Shown piece after piece: positions 29,604 through 40,385 of a stretch of 42,300 nt of DNA. How positions within the stretch are numbered: the first letter of the stretch is position 1; each line of letters opens with the position of its first letter. The notes below the pieces were generated by a model. The model was not told the origin of the DNA. It searched no databases and was given only the letters and a program-made list of their open reading frames with translations. This stretch comes from Pseudomonadota bacterium. Its GTDB lineage: Bacteria; Pseudomonadota; Gammaproteobacteria; Woeseiales; Woeseiaceae. The position numbers were made by a program, and so were the translations under genes. The DNA lies in assembly GCA_027295475.1 (NCBI GenBank), contig JAPUKV010000057.1, positions 1 to 42,300 of the forward strand. The letters run 5' to 3'.

Positions 29604-30476
29604 GTGGCAGGCGAAAAAGAAATCCGCACAAAGATCCGAAGCGTGCAGAACATGCAGAAGATCACCAAGGCCATGGAAATGGTCGCAGCCAGCAAGATCC
29701 GCAAAGCACAGGTTCAGATGGAGGCATCGCGGCCGTACGCTGAGCGTATTCGTCGTGTAGTCGGTCATCTTGCCCATGCGAACCCGGACTACAAGCACCC
29801 GTTTCTTGTGCAACGCGAGGTCAAGCGCGTCGGGTATATCGTCATATCCACGGACCGCGGGCTTTGCGGTGGCCTGAACGTCAACATGTTCAAGACTGTT
29901 ATTGGCGAGCTTGGGAAGTGGCAGGCGGAAAACGTCGAGGTCGATCTCGCACTGGTCGGCCAGAAAGCGGTCTTGTTCTTTAGACGTCTCGGCGGCAATG
30001 TTGTTGGCACGGCATCGCATCTTGGTGATCGTCCGAGCGTCAACGACCTGATCGGCAGCATCAAGATCATGCTTGACTCCTACAGCGAAGGGAGAATCGA
30101 CCGGCTGTTCCTCGTGCATAACGAATTCGTCAGCACGATGAGCCAGGTACCGGAAGTCAAAACAATCCTGCCGGTCAGCGAAATCGATCTCGGCGAGGAA
30201 ACTTTGCAGGAGCATTGGGACTACATCTACGAACCGGATGCAGTCGATCTTCTCGATGACGTATTGATGCGTTACATCGAATCACAGGTTTACAGAGGCG
30301 CAGTCGAGAACTTTGCCTGCGAGATGGCGGCGAAGATGATTGCAATGAAATCTGCCACCGATAATGCCGGCGAGATCATAAGTAACTTGCAACTTGCTTA
30401 TAACAAAGCCCGGCAGGCTGCGATCACACAAGAAATTTCAGAAATTGTCGGCGGTGCGGCCGCCGTATCAGGTTGA
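29604..30476 (+). CDS. atpG: F-type ATP synthase subunit gamma
   Basis: 290 residues. The N-terminal helix [19 protein letters not shown] and the C-terminal [20 protein letters not shown] form the coiled-coil shaft that rotates inside F1. The start is GTG at 29604 with AAGGAAG upstream. That upstream sequence is the beginning of the 54-bp repeat unit, so the repeat appears to have been copied from, or moved next to, the translation start region of this gene. The 118-base gap after atpA is unusually long for this operon. Confidence 0.95.
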   Translation: MAGEKEIRTKIRSVQNMQKITKAMEMVAASKIRKAQVQMEASRPYAERIRRVVGHLAHANPDYKHPFLVQREVKRVGYIVISTDRGLCGGLNVNMFKTVIGELGKWQAENVEVDLALVGQKAVLFFRRLGGNVVGTASHLGDRPSVNDLIGSIKIMLDSYSEGRIDRLFLVHNEFVSTMSQVPEVKTILPVSEIDLGEETLQEHWDYIYEPDAVDLLDDVLMRYIESQVYRGAVENFACEMAAKMIAMKSATDNAGEIISNLQLAYNKARQAAITQEISEIVGGAAAVSG

Positions 30477-30484
30477 GGACCTAA

Positions 30485-31864
<1,380 letters not shown>

Positions 31865-31885
31865 CAGGAACACGAGAGCAATCGA

Positions 31886-32302
31886 ATGGCCACGATTCGC
31901 GTCGACATCGTTTCAGCAGAAGGTGAAATCTACTCAGGTGACGCCGCGATGGTCTATGCGCCGGCCCGCATGGGTGAGGTCGGCATAGCGCCACGCCATG
32001 CGCCGTTACTGACTGCACTGAAGCCCGGCGAGGTCCGGGTCGAAGACCCTGAAGGAAAAGAGCACTTCTTTTATGTCACGGGCGGTATGCTCGAGATTCA
32101 ACCGCACCTGGTGACAGTTCTGGCTGACACCGCACTCAGAGGCGAACAGCTCGACGAAGCGGCAGCGCTTGCCGCACAACAGGCAGCTGAGGAAGCATTG
32201 CGGGGCGCATCGGAAGAGACGGACCTTGCCCGTGCTAACCTGGAACTCGCCGAAGCCCGCGCCCGCTACCGCGCCGCACAGAACCTCAAAGGCAGACGCT
32301 AG
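31886..32302 (+). CDS. atpC: F-type ATP synthase subunit epsilon
   Basis: 138 residues. The N-terminal beta-sandwich has VDIVSAEGEIYSGDA and GEVGIAPRHAPLLTALKPG, and the C-terminal Ala/Glu-rich helical hairpin (residues ~90-138) is the regulatory, inhibitory part. It binds the foot of gamma. It ends the atp operon, 21 bases after atpD. No clear terminator hairpin follows; 32303-32435 shows no gene. Confidence 0.95.
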   Translation: MATIRVDIVSAEGEIYSGDAAMVYAPARMGEVGIAPRHAPLLTALKPGEVRVEDPEGKEHFFYVTGGMLEIQPHLVTVLADTALRGEQLDEAAALAAQQAAEEALRGASEETDLARANLELAEARARYRAAQNLKGRR

Positions 32303-32435
32303 CGGGGCGCAAAATCGGGTCTAAATATCTGCGTCCGTGCACGCACCGAACACGCTTACTGAAAGTCCGTCGCGCGACACCGCGACAGTCATGTGGCCGG
32401 TTGCTTCGTCAATGACGAAACTGAATGCCCGACCG

Positions 32436-32991
32436 CTAGTACTTGACCATGTATTCTTTGGCTTCAAGGCACACGCTGAACGCTTTCTTGAAATTGGCAA
32501 GCTGCTGTTCAGTTGCTACCTCGCGCTGCTCCGCCTGCGCCGCAGCCTGTGCCTGCGCCTGTTGCTGTGCGGCTCTGCCCTGGCGACGACCGCGGATCGC
32601 ACCTGCAGCGGCACCCCAGGCAGCGCCTTCGCTCGCATCATCATTGGCAATCTCGCCAATCAACGCACCAGCAGCTGCGCCGCGAACGGCACTACTTGCG
32701 CCCGCGCCGCGGCCAGCCTGCTGAGCGGCCTGCATCTCCGCCTGTGCCTGTTACTGATTCGCCTCCTCCTGCTTCGCCAGTGAGAACGGGTCGGCACCAG
32801 TATTGCCAACCGCCCACTCGTAACACGCTGCCTCGTCCTTGGATTGCTGACTGGAGTCCTGGGCCCTGCGCCGGAAAAACGAACACATCCATTGTCGATC
32901 CCAGCGACTGGCTTTGCGCCAGCGCCAGGCTGCCGAAGGGAAAAGCCAGAGCCAGGCTAAGCAAAATCACTCTTAATAATGCTTCCCTCAT
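32436..32991 (-). pseudogene. Glycine-zipper family protein, broken by a frameshift and a stop
   Basis: The 5' part (from ATG 32991) encodes a signal peptide and STMDVFVFPAQG. A shift of one base at the GGGCCC run (32861-32866) is needed to continue into QDSSQQSKDEAACYEWAVGNTGADP, shown here in pieces: QDSSQQSKDEAAC then YEWAVGNTGADP. That reading then meets an in-frame TAA (32751-32753) where neighbouring codons are CAG, suggesting an original CAA. After it comes the glycine-zipper part, RGAAAGALIGEIAND and GAAWGAAAGAIRG, and an Ala/Gln-rich coiled tail. An intact gene would encode about 185 residues of an envelope protein. A sequencing error could explain the frameshift but less easily the stop. 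The distal part could be translated from ATG 32735. Confidence 0.72.
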
Positions 32992-33050
32992 TTTTAGCCT
33001 CCCTCAGGTACTGCATTTTTCCCGGGCTGATTTACAATTATTAAATTTAG

Positions 33051-34376
33051 TTAATACTTGGATTCAGCACCGTCCATAATATCTTGTTTAGAAATCGGAT
33101 CCGACCCTTTGAAGCCCAGGAACCGTGTAAGCTTGTCTGGATCCCCATCGATCGGTGTCGTTAGCGGAATCTCTAGAATCTCCATCATCAATGGATATAT
33201 GTCCACGCTCTCGATGATGCCGATCGTTTGTCCTTCCGGCAATCGCGGCCCAGCCGCAATGAAGATGCCGTGCATATCCTTGAACGATGGAACCCAACCG
33301 TGACTACCGAGATTCAGAATCTGAGATTTATCTCGACCAGAAACCACCGCGAAATGTGGATCAGGTTGAACAATCACATCGGGGAAACCTGATCCTCCGT
33401 TGATGTGCCAGCTCTTGGGAGCTTCATCGGGCAGCCACGCGCGGCCATGGCGCCACACGGCATTAATATCATCTCGTATTTGTCCTGCACGAATTGGGTT
33501 TTTTTCGTCGAAAAATAAGTTTGCGTAGGTACCACCCTCGACAATCGATATGCCGTCGAGGTTCAGGAACGTATCCAGGGCGAGAATTTTCGCGTCCCGG
33601 TCGTATCCGGACTGTCCATGATCGGATACCACAATTATGTAGACCTCTTTGCTATGTGGCAACTTGTCGATGCCGTCCATTAGCCTGCCCAGGTAGCGGT
33701 CTATTCTTCTGATTTCGCGGACACTTTCTCTGGAGCCGATGCCATTGGCATGAGTATTTACGTCGACGTGCTCGAAATAAAGCGCAATGAAATGCGGCCT
33801 CGTTTCGACCGGCATCTGCAGCCACTTCAGGACTTGCCTGACGCGCCGCCTGGCCGAGGTGTTGTAGTCGAATTTGTGCCAGTAAGTCGGTTTGATGCCC
33901 TTGATGTCAGCTTCTGTGCCGATCCAGAAAAAGGCGGCGCTGACCATGCCGCTTCTCTCGGCGGCCACCCATATCGGGTCGCCGCCATACCATCGGCCTT
34001 GCCGCACGATCTTGGGACGGTTGTGCAGATACCAGTCATCGCTGTCGGGATCGGGAAAATCATTGGCGATGATGCCGTGGTTGGCAGGGTACAGTCCTGT
34101 GGCGATGCTGTAATGATTGGGAAACGTCAGCGTCGGGAATACGGGCTGCAGCGATTCGGCCCGTACCCCACGGGCAGCGAGGCGATCCAGCGCCGGTGTC
34201 TCGAACAGGTCCTGATAATCCCATCGAAAGCCGTCAATGGATATCAATATCAGGTATGGCTTATTCCGCTGCTCAGGGGCGTTTACGCCGCCGGATCCAA
34301 TGTCGGCATTTGCCGGTATACTGCAGGCCGCTATGGCCCAGAGCGGCAACGAAAAAATCCATGAGGCAAGCTTCAA
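33051..34376 (-). CDS. Alkaline-phosphatase-superfamily phosphodiesterase, NPP-like, lipoprotein
   Basis: 441 residues with a signal peptide ending at IAAC, a lipobox. The metal-binding SIDGFRWDY (Asp48) and the nucleophile Thr84 in PTLTFPNHYS, followed by TGLYPANHGI, are hallmarks of ectonucleotide pyrophosphatase/phosphodiesterases. Later metal ligands appear in YFEHVDVNTHANG and VSDHGQSGYD. It probably cleaves nucleotide or phospholipid phosphodiesters outside the cytoplasm. Its ATG is 38 bases from the glmU start on the other strand, so the two genes share a very short divergent promoter region or glmU's promoter lies inside this gene. Confidence 0.88.
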   Translation of the reverse strand: MKLASWIFSLPLWAIAACSIPANADIGSGGVNAPEQRNKPYLILISIDGFRWDYQDLFETPALDRLAARGVRAESLQPVFPTLTFPNHYSIATGLYPANHGIIANDFPDPDSDDWYLHNRPKIVRQGRWYGGDPIWVAAERSGMVSAAFFWIGTEADIKGIKPTYWHKFDYNTSARRRVRQVLKWLQMPVETRPHFIALYFEHVDVNTHANGIGSRESVREIRRIDRYLGRLMDGIDKLPHSKEVYIIVVSDHGQSGYDRDAKILALDTFLNLDGISIVEGGTYANLFFDEKNPIRAGQIRDDINAVWRHGRAWLPDEAPKSWHINGGSGFPDVIVQPDPHFAVVSGRDKSQILNLGSHGWVPSFKDMHGIFIAAGPRLPEGQTIGIIESVDIYPLMMEILEIPLTTPIDGDPDKLTRFLGFKGSDPISKQDIMDGAESKY

Positions 34377-34414
34377 ATCACAGTCCCTGATGCACGAATA
34401 TACTGGAGGGCCAT

Positions 34415-35776
34415 TTGGCCGTTAGCATCATAGTTCTCGCTGCGGGTCAGGGAAAGCGCATGCATTCTCTGCTGCCGAAAGTAATGCAGCCGCTGGCAGG
34501 AAGACCCCTGCTGCAACATGTTGTCGATACGTCAGTGGCGGTCGGTGCCGATGATGTCTGCGTCGTCTATGGCCACGGAGGCGATGCGGTGCCGGCTGCT
34601 TTCGCGGGGCAAAAGCTACGCTGGGCACTGCAGGCTGAGCAACTGGGCACCGGTCACGCTGTTCAAAAGGCGATGCCCGAGACGCCTGACGGTAACCGTG
34701 TGATGATTCTTTTCGGCGATGTACCGCTGCTGCGGTCGGAAACACTAAGCCGAATGTTAGACACCTGCGGCGTAGACGAAGTCGCTGTACTGACCGTAGA
34801 CATGGAAGATCCTTGCGGTTACGGGCGCATCATTCGGGAAGGCGGGAACGTGGTCCGCAATGTCGAGGAAAAGGAGGCAACGGATGAGGAACGGGCGGTC
34901 ACTGAAATCAATTCCGGTGTTATGGTCTGTCCTGCCGGGCGACTCAAGGGCTGGCTCGACGGGCTGGATAACCGCAATAATCAGGGAGAGTATTATCTGA
35001 CAGACATAATCAGCCTTGCCGTAGCCGATGGTTGTATCGTGCACGGCGTCAAAGCCGATAGTTGGGTGGAAGTAATGGGTATCAATGACAAGAAGCAACT
35101 GGCGGAAGCGGAGCGTGCGTTGCAGGCGAGACTCGTCGACGAACTGATGACGCAGGGTGTGGGTTTTGCAGATCCTGCAAGAGTAGACATTCGTGGCAGT
35201 CTGAATTGCGGCAAGGATGTCTATATTGATGTGAACGCAGTTTTCGAGGGCGAAGTATCGCTCGGTGACAACGTCAGGATTGAGTCGAACAATCTCGTCC
35301 GCGACAGTCAGATCGGTAGTGGCACGATCGTGCACCCGAATTGTCATATCGAAGGCGCGAAAACCGGCGACGACTGCGAGATTGGTCCCTTTTCACGGCT
35401 AAGGCCAGGAGCCGAGCTGGCTGATAATGTAAAGGTAGGCAATTTCGTCGAAATTAAAAAGAGCACGATCGCGAGCGGCAGCAAGGTTAATCACCTGACC
35501 TACATCGGCGATACGGATATCGGCAAAGGCGTCAACGTGGGGGCCGGCACGATCACCTGTAACTACGATGGCGCGAACAAACATCGCACGACCATCGGTG
35601 ACAATGTATTCATCGGCTCCGGCGTAGAGTTGGTGGCGCCGGTGGATGTCGGCGCGGGAGCCACCATCGGTGCTGGCTCGACCATCTCAAAGTTCGCACC
35701 GGCCGACGAACTGACCATCGAGCGCGCCAAACAGGTGACCGTGCCCGGTTGGAAGCGCCCGAAAAAGAAGAGCTAA
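34415..35776 (+). CDS. glmU: GlmU, bifunctional UDP-GlcNAc pyrophosphorylase / GlcN-1-P acetyltransferase
   Basis: 453 residues. The N-terminal nucleotidyltransferase has [20 protein letters not shown], with the signature GxGxRM and Lys. The C-terminal left-handed beta-helix has the acetyltransferase His in [10 protein letters not shown] and [13 protein letters not shown]. It makes UDP-N-acetylglucosamine for peptidoglycan and LPS. The start is TTG at 34415 with GGAGGG before it; no ATG fits the family N-terminus. It follows the atp operon as in many gammaproteobacteria, but with two minus-strand genes in between. Confidence 0.97.
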   Translation: MAVSIIVLAAGQGKRMHSLLPKVMQPLAGRPLLQHVVDTSVAVGADDVCVVYGHGGDAVPAAFAGQKLRWALQAEQLGTGHAVQKAMPETPDGNRVMILFGDVPLLRSETLSRMLDTCGVDEVAVLTVDMEDPCGYGRIIREGGNVVRNVEEKEATDEERAVTEINSGVMVCPAGRLKGWLDGLDNRNNQGEYYLTDIISLAVADGCIVHGVKADSWVEVMGINDKKQLAEAERALQARLVDELMTQGVGFADPARVDIRGSLNCGKDVYIDVNAVFEGEVSLGDNVRIESNNLVRDSQIGSGTIVHPNCHIEGAKTGDDCEIGPFSRLRPGAELADNVKVGNFVEIKKSTIASGSKVNHLTYIGDTDIGKGVNVGAGTITCNYDGANKHRTTIGDNVFIGSGVELVAPVDVGAGATIGAGSTISKFAPADELTIERAKQVTVPGWKRPKKKS

Positions 35777-35922
35777 AAGATCATGGTTTTCAATGGGTTA
35801 TCTATTTCCTGGCAACGCCCCGGATGCTACTTGCCGAATTATGCGAATTCATGCACTCTGGCCGGCCGCGAAAGCTGAGACAATCAGACTTAGTCAATAA
35901 CAGATTCAGGAAGAGCGCATCC

Positions 35923-37755
35923 ATGTGTGGAATCGTCGGTGCTGTTGCCGAGAGAAATGTCGTCCCGATACTGATGGAGGGCCTGCGCCGGCTCGAGTAT
36001 CGCGGTTACGACTCGGCGGGTATCGCGATTCTGGACGGCAAGACCCTTAAGCGGATTCGCCGTCTCGGCAAAGTGCAGGAATTGCAACAGGCGCTCGACG
36101 AAGCACCGCTCCAGGGCACAACCGGCATCTCGCACACGCGCTGGGCGACACATGGTGCCCCGAGCGAAAATAATGCGCACCCGCACATGTCGGGGCAGAC
36201 GGTTGCCGTTGTTCACAACGGCATCATCGAGAACTATGAAGAACTGCGCGAGGAGCTGAAACAGTCTGGTTTCAAGTTCGAATCCGAGACCGATACGGAA
36301 GTCATCGCACACCGCATTCAGCTTCACCTGAAAGAGTCAAAGGATTTTCTGGCAGCGGTTCGGGCGACCGTTGCCGAACTGGAAGGCGCTTACGCACTCG
36401 CGGTCCTGAGCGCGGACGATCCGGGGACACTTGTATTGGCGCGAGTGGGTTGTCCGGTTGTCGTCGGTTTGGGGATAGGTGAGAACTTCGTCGCATCTGA
36501 TGTTGCCGCCCTGCTGCCGGTGACACGGAAGTTCATGTTCCTCGGCGAGGGAGACGTGGCCGTCGTGCGCCGGGAAGAGGTGACGATTTTTGACAGCGAT
36601 GGTAAGGAGGTCGCACGGCCCGTCAAGGAAAGCGAGCTGTCGGCCGATGCCGCCGAACGCGGCAAGTTCCGGCACTACATGCAAAAAGAAATTCACGAGC
36701 AGGCTGCCGCAGTCTCGCGCACGCTCGATGAACGCATCGCAAACGGCAAAGTGCTGGACACGGCTTTCGGAGCGAAGGCCAATAAGGTGCTCGACAAGAC
36801 GCGCGGCGTGCATATTGTCGCCTGTGGCACCAGTTACCACGCGGGATTGATAGCACGTTACTGGATTGAACAACTGTGCAGGTTGCCCTGTAACGTCGAG
36901 ATAGCCAGCGAATATCGATATCGCTCGCCCGTCGTACCGGCAGGCACTCTATTCATAACGATAAGTCAGTCCGGTGAAACGGCCGATACGCTGGCGGCAC
37001 TACGATTGGCAAAGGAAATCGATTACATCTCCACGCTGGCAATATGCAACGTACCCGAGAGTTCGCTGGTGCGTGAATCGGAACTCGTGATGATGACGCG
37101 TGCGGGACCGGAGATTGGTGTGGCATCGACGAAGGCGTTTACGACTCAGCTGGCAGCCCTTTCACTGTTGACCATCGCGCTCGCCCGCCGCAACGGCCTC
37201 GAGGAAAAGCAGGAACGCATTCTCGTTGCCCAGCTCGCGGAAATTCCCGGGCTCATTGAACAGGTCCTGACGCTGGATAATGCGATAGAGTCCCTGGCCC
37301 AACATTTCGTGGACAAGCATCACGCGCTGTTTGTCGGCCGGGGCGTGCAGAATCCTGTTGCGATGGAGGGCGCGCTGAAGCTCAAGGAGATCTCGTATAT
37401 TCATGCCGAAGCGTATGCGGCCGGGGAGTTAAAGCACGGGCCATTAGCGCTCGTTGACGAGGACATGCCGGTCATCGCGGTGGCGCCGGATGACGAGCTC
37501 CTGGAGAAACTCAAAAGCAACCTGCAGGAAGTACGGGCACGCGGCGGAGAGCTGTATGTGTTCGCAGACCCGAGGGTTCAATTCGGCGACCGGGTCGGCA
37601 TCCACACGATGAGAATGCCCGTTGTGATTCAGGACTTTCAGGCGCCAATTATTTATACGATTCCGCTGCAGCTACTCGCCTATCATGTGGCCGTGCTGAA
37701 AGGTACGGACATCGATCAGCCGAGGAACCTCGCAAAGTCGGTTACGGTTGAATAG
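35923..37755 (+). CDS. glmS: GlmS, glutamine-fructose-6-phosphate aminotransferase (isomerising)
   Basis: 610 residues, E. coli has 609. Cys2 in [12 protein letters not shown] becomes the N-terminal nucleophile of the glutaminase domain. Two SIS sugar-isomerase domains follow ([19 protein letters not shown]), and the end [13 protein letters not shown] is invariant in the family. It makes glucosamine-6-phosphate, feeding GlmM and GlmU. The frame is open further upstream, but only ATG 35923, behind AGGAAGAG, exposes Cys2. The 146 bases after glmU show no gene, and I see no glmS ribozyme. Confidence 0.98.
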   Translation: MCGIVGAVAERNVVPILMEGLRRLEYRGYDSAGIAILDGKTLKRIRRLGKVQELQQALDEAPLQGTTGISHTRWATHGAPSENNAHPHMSGQTVAVVHNGIIENYEELREELKQSGFKFESETDTEVIAHRIQLHLKESKDFLAAVRATVAELEGAYALAVLSADDPGTLVLARVGCPVVVGLGIGENFVASDVAALLPVTRKFMFLGEGDVAVVRREEVTIFDSDGKEVARPVKESELSADAAERGKFRHYMQKEIHEQAAAVSRTLDERIANGKVLDTAFGAKANKVLDKTRGVHIVACGTSYHAGLIARYWIEQLCRLPCNVEIASEYRYRSPVVPAGTLFITISQSGETADTLAALRLAKEIDYISTLAICNVPESSLVRESELVMMTRAGPEIGVASTKAFTTQLAALSLLTIALARRNGLEEKQERILVAQLAEIPGLIEQVLTLDNAIESLAQHFVDKHHALFVGRGVQNPVAMEGALKLKEISYIHAEAYAAGELKHGPLALVDEDMPVIAVAPDDELLEKLKSNLQEVRARGGELYVFADPRVQFGDRVGIHTMRMPVVIQDFQAPIIYTIPLQLLAYHVAVLKGTDIDQPRNLAKSVTVE

Positions 37756-37803
37756 CACCACGCGTCGAGCCGAGGCGCTGAAACCAGACAACAATCCCTC
37801 GAG

Positions 37804-38370
37804 TTAGCGCGGGATAGGCGAGACGCCAGCGAAGTACGGGTGCAGGAAAAAAAGCACGAAAAAGATCACGACGCTGATTAATATGCTCCTGATCTCGACC
37901 GAGAGCGCCGGACCGTAAGGTCTTGCCCAGGCGCCTTCCCGTCGGCTGATCAACGGCATTTCGATCAATGCCCACAAACCCAGCCCACCAAACAGCACGA
38001 GAGAGCGGGAATCGCCGTTCGCAAGCAGGTGGCTCAGAGACCACACGACCATGCCGGTCAACTGAGGGTGCCGGATGAATTTCCTGATTCGGGTGGGCTG
38101 ATGGGCAGCGCCGAATAACAAAACAGCAATCAGCATCAACATCGATGTGAGCGGAGGGGCCCAGGCCGGAGGCACATATATGATTTCCGGCGTCGTGGAG
38201 CGCCAGCCGATAACCATTAGCACGATGAACAAAACAAGCGTGAGAGCAAAGATACCCTTGTAGGGATTTTCGCCGACGTGCTTGACCAGCGTGGCTCGTA
38301 ACCCCGGCGCCACACTCGGGATGAAATGCACGACCATCCAAAGCAGCACACCAACGCAAAGCCACATCAT
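37804..38370 (-). CDS. NnrU family membrane protein
   Basis: 188 residues with five or six hydrophobic segments. FIRHPQLTGMVVWSLSHLL followed by GDSRSLVLFGGLGLWAL is the NnrU signature. NnrU was described near denitrification genes of Rhodobacter, and the family is related to isoprenylcysteine methyltransferase-like membrane proteins and Z-ISO; its role here is unknown. No nitrate or nitric oxide genes are nearby. It is convergent with glmS, with 48 bases between and no obvious terminator. Confidence 0.85.
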   Translation of the reverse strand: MMWLCVGVLLWMVVHFIPSVAPGLRATLVKHVGENPYKGIFALTLVLFIVLMVIGWRSTTPEIIYVPPAWAPPLTSMLMLIAVLLFGAAHQPTRIRKFIRHPQLTGMVVWSLSHLLANGDSRSLVLFGGLGLWALIEMPLISRREGAWARPYGPALSVEIRSILISVVIFFVLFFLHPYFAGVSPIPR

Positions 38371-38421
38371 GTCTGTTCTCCCCTACCCTTATCGGCACTA
38401 TAACCTACCCACGCGGGGATC

Positions 38422-38475
38422 AAAAAAGGTGTCAGATTTATTTATTCCCGGGAAATTTAAGTCCGACACGTTTTT
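38422..38475. repeat. Imperfect inverted repeat with GGTGTCAG / CCGACAC arms
   Basis: AAAAAAGGTGTCAGATTTATTT (in parts: A-run, GGTGTCAG, ATTTATTT) at 38422-38443 faces AAATTTAAGTCCGACACG and a T-run at 38453-38475, around CCCGGG. The left arm is nearly the same as the arms at 11168-11247; the right arm is a diverged form. It lies upstream of nnrU in a stretch without a gene. This supports a dispersed repeat family. Confidence 0.55.
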
Positions 38476-38748
38476 CTTGCCCTCAGTTAGTGCCTGCGCG
38501 CTGAATGATACCGGCCGATAGCGAGGCGCCTGTCATTAGACTCGCGCCGACACTCGCCCGGCGTGAAGAAAATGCCTGAACCGATCATGTCACCCATCAC
38601 CACGGCGAGCACTACGGGTAGGCTCGGTTTTCGCTTAAGCGTCATCGATTATCAGGGTGGCGGGCGCCCGATTTTGTTCGTATGGGCTGGGACGGTAAGA
38701 TTGCGCTGCAGCACGATAAATCTATGCCGGGTCGAATAGCTGACAATA
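38476..38748. other. Gap between nnrU and the OCD-family gene; no firm gene
   Basis: Together with the repeat above, 38371-38748 has no firmly supported gene. A 55-codon frame runs from ATG 38572 to TAG 38739 on the plus strand. Its middle, VIDYQGGGRPILFVWAG, vaguely resembles the start of an alpha/beta-hydrolase (usually ending in LHG), so it might be a hydrolase remnant. I do not call it a gene. The promoter of the next gene should also lie here, but I see no good consensus. Confidence 0.3.
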
Positions 38749-39690
38749 ATGATAATTCTCAACGCGGAAAGCGTCGCCGAAGCACTACCCTACGATGCCT
38801 TAATCGACGCACTCGATGCAGCGTTTAAGACCGGGGCAAATATTCCGGATCGATCCCACTACCCGGTCGAAGTGACAGATAGCGCGGACGGTACGCTGTT
38901 ACTCATGCCGTGCTGGCAGACAGGCGGTAGGCTCGGCGTCAAAATCGCCACCGTGTTTCCGGATAATTCTCGACATGCGTTGTCAGCGGTCAATGCAAGC
39001 TACTTCCTGATGGACGCCACAACAGGTGTTCCTCTCGCAGTGCTCGATGGCACGGAGCTCACGCTGCGACGTACGGCTGCGGCATCGGCCCTTGCAGCAA
39101 GTTACCTGTCACGAGGCAATTCGAAAACACTGCTGATGGTCGGCACAGGCCAACTCGCGCCGCATATGGTGGCGGCACACGCGACTTCGAGGGACATAGA
39201 CAGAGTCCTGATCTGGGGTCGGCGCGAGCAGGCGGCAAGAAAGGTGGTGGAAAACTTTTCGGTGGCGTCTTTTTCGATTGAGCCTGTGACTGATCTCGAA
39301 GCAGCGGTGCGAGAGGCCGACATTATCTCCTGCGCGACGCTTTCTATCGAACCAGTAATAAGGGGCGAGTGGCTGCAAGACGGACAGCATCTGGACCTGG
39401 TCGGCGCCTTCAGGCAAGACATGCGCGAAGCAGATGGCGAGGCAGTTTCGCGCGCCGAGGTGTTTGTCGATACATACAGCGGTGCGTTATCGGAGGCCGG
39501 TGATATTCTGCAGGCAATAGAAGAAGGAGCGATGAAAGAAGCGGACATTGTCGGCGATCTGTCCGAACTCGCCCGGGGAAAGTGTCAGGGGCGTTCATCG
39601 GGCGAAGCAATAACCTTGTTTAAGTCAGTTGGCTCGGCGCTGGAAGACCTCGCAGCAGCAGAGCTCGTCATGTGGAATCAGCATGCGTAG
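38749..39690 (+). CDS. Ornithine cyclodeaminase / mu-crystallin family; probable delta1-pyrroline-2-carboxylate reductase
   Basis: 313 residues. LGVKIATVFPDN carries the family Lys, TELTLRRTAAASALAASYL follows, and the nucleotide-binding VGTGQLAPHMVAAH comes next. Asp in LVGAFRQDMREAD and VFVDTYSGALSEAGD complete the family pattern. Members include ornithine cyclodeaminase, alanine dehydrogenase and delta1-pyrroline-2-carboxylate reductase. The last is favoured because the gene overlaps the remnant of a trans-3-hydroxyproline dehydratase-type gene just downstream, a known pairing. The product would be L-proline. With its partner decayed, the enzyme may now be idle or serve another imine. Confidence 0.85.
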   Translation: MIILNAESVAEALPYDALIDALDAAFKTGANIPDRSHYPVEVTDSADGTLLLMPCWQTGGRLGVKIATVFPDNSRHALSAVNASYFLMDATTGVPLAVLDGTELTLRRTAAASALAASYLSRGNSKTLLMVGTGQLAPHMVAAHATSRDIDRVLIWGRREQAARKVVENFSVASFSIEPVTDLEAAVREADIISCATLSIEPVIRGEWLQDGQHLDLVGAFRQDMREADGEAVSRAEVFVDTYSGALSEAGDILQAIEEGAMKEADIVGDLSELARGKCQGRSSGEAITLFKSVGSALEDLAAAELVMWNQHA

Positions 39691-39820
39691 CAAAGAAACG
39701 ATAGAGACCGTTAACTGCAACGCCGAAGGTGAGTTGGGCGACGTTATTGTTGGTGGCGATTATCGGCATGTGAATTTGCTCGTTCCGCCCCAAGACCCAA
39801 GTGCATAAACGGGATTCATC
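39683..39820 (+). pseudogene. Remnant of a proline racemase-family gene (trans-3-hydroxyproline dehydratase type)
   Basis: From ATG 39683, overlapping the previous gene by eight bases, the frame reads MRSKETIETVNCNAEGELGD then VIVGG, the N-terminus of this family. It then jumps to DYRHVNLLVPPQDPSA, which in intact members follows some 35-40 residues later, so an in-frame internal deletion is inferred. TAA (39806-39808) interrupts, followed by TGFI, which again fits the family (GFIIMEP), after which similarity stops. Only about 41 codons remain of roughly 330. An intact member turns trans-3-hydroxy-L-proline into pyrroline-2-carboxylate, the substrate of the preceding reductase. The alignment is from memory of the family. 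Confidence 0.7.
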
Positions 39821-39882
39821 AGTACTCTCTTATCAAAATTCCACAATTTGTCCGAGTGGTGCTGACGGCATGTACTTAGGTC

Positions 39883-40374
39883 TTATTCTCCGACGCCAAT
39901 ATCCATTTTCTCCGCTAATTCCAGCCGGTCGAAATAAGTTATATCTTGAGTAATCTTGCCATTTTTGACGGTGATGAACGATGCAATCCTCAGGTTTCCC
40001 CGGGCATTTGGATCGTCATCAGTCGGCTGGTCCCAACTGGCGATAAATTCCACCGACCCCTGGTCTCCTTCAACAATAATATTTTGAACCGCATCATGGA
40101 CACCCGGAATATTTTCAAAATGACCAGCGTAAATTTCACGGACAACCTCTCGTCCAATTCGAGGCTCGATATCCCCAGGGGAGCGAATTCGTGCAGCTTC
40201 AGAATAAAGCTCTACCAGCGCTTCAGTATCATGGCGGTTGAACGCTGCAAACAATGCCAGGATGACCTGTTGAGTTTCCTCGCTTTTATCTTCGGCGAGG
40301 GTGATTTTTGTTGGGCACAGGAAGACAAGTGTCAAAAAAATAAAATTTGAAAAATTTCTCAATTTGGTGTGCAT
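39883..40374 (-). CDS. Secreted NTF2-like / SnoaL-like protein
   Basis: 163 residues with a signal peptide (FIFLTLVFLCPTKITLA). The mature part has the NTF2-like fold pattern: ALFAAFNRHDTEALVELYSEAARIRSPG, given in parts as LFAAFNRHDTEALVELYS and RIRSPG; then VREIYAGHFENIPGV; and a C-terminal sheet with FITVKNGKITQDITYFDR. Such proteins act as small enzymes or ligand-binding scaffolds; no catalytic residue can be assigned. It follows the AraC/GyrI gene by 11 bases with a GAGGGCGG site, so they are probably co-transcribed. Codon use and AT content differ from genes before 39.8 kb. Confidence 0.78.
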   Translation of the reverse strand: MHTKLRNFSNFIFLTLVFLCPTKITLAEDKSEETQQVILALFAAFNRHDTEALVELYSEAARIRSPGDIEPRIGREVVREIYAGHFENIPGVHDAVQNIIVEGDQGSVEFIASWDQPTDDDPNARGNLRIASFITVKNGKITQDITYFDRLELAEKMDIGVGE

Positions 40375-40385
40375 ACCGCCCTCGT

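Noticed and set aside
35777..35922. Possible glmS ribozyme or riboswitch in the glmU-glmS gap
   Set aside because: The 146 bases are too short and show no recognisable ribozyme core; such ribozymes are typical of Gram-positive bacteria.
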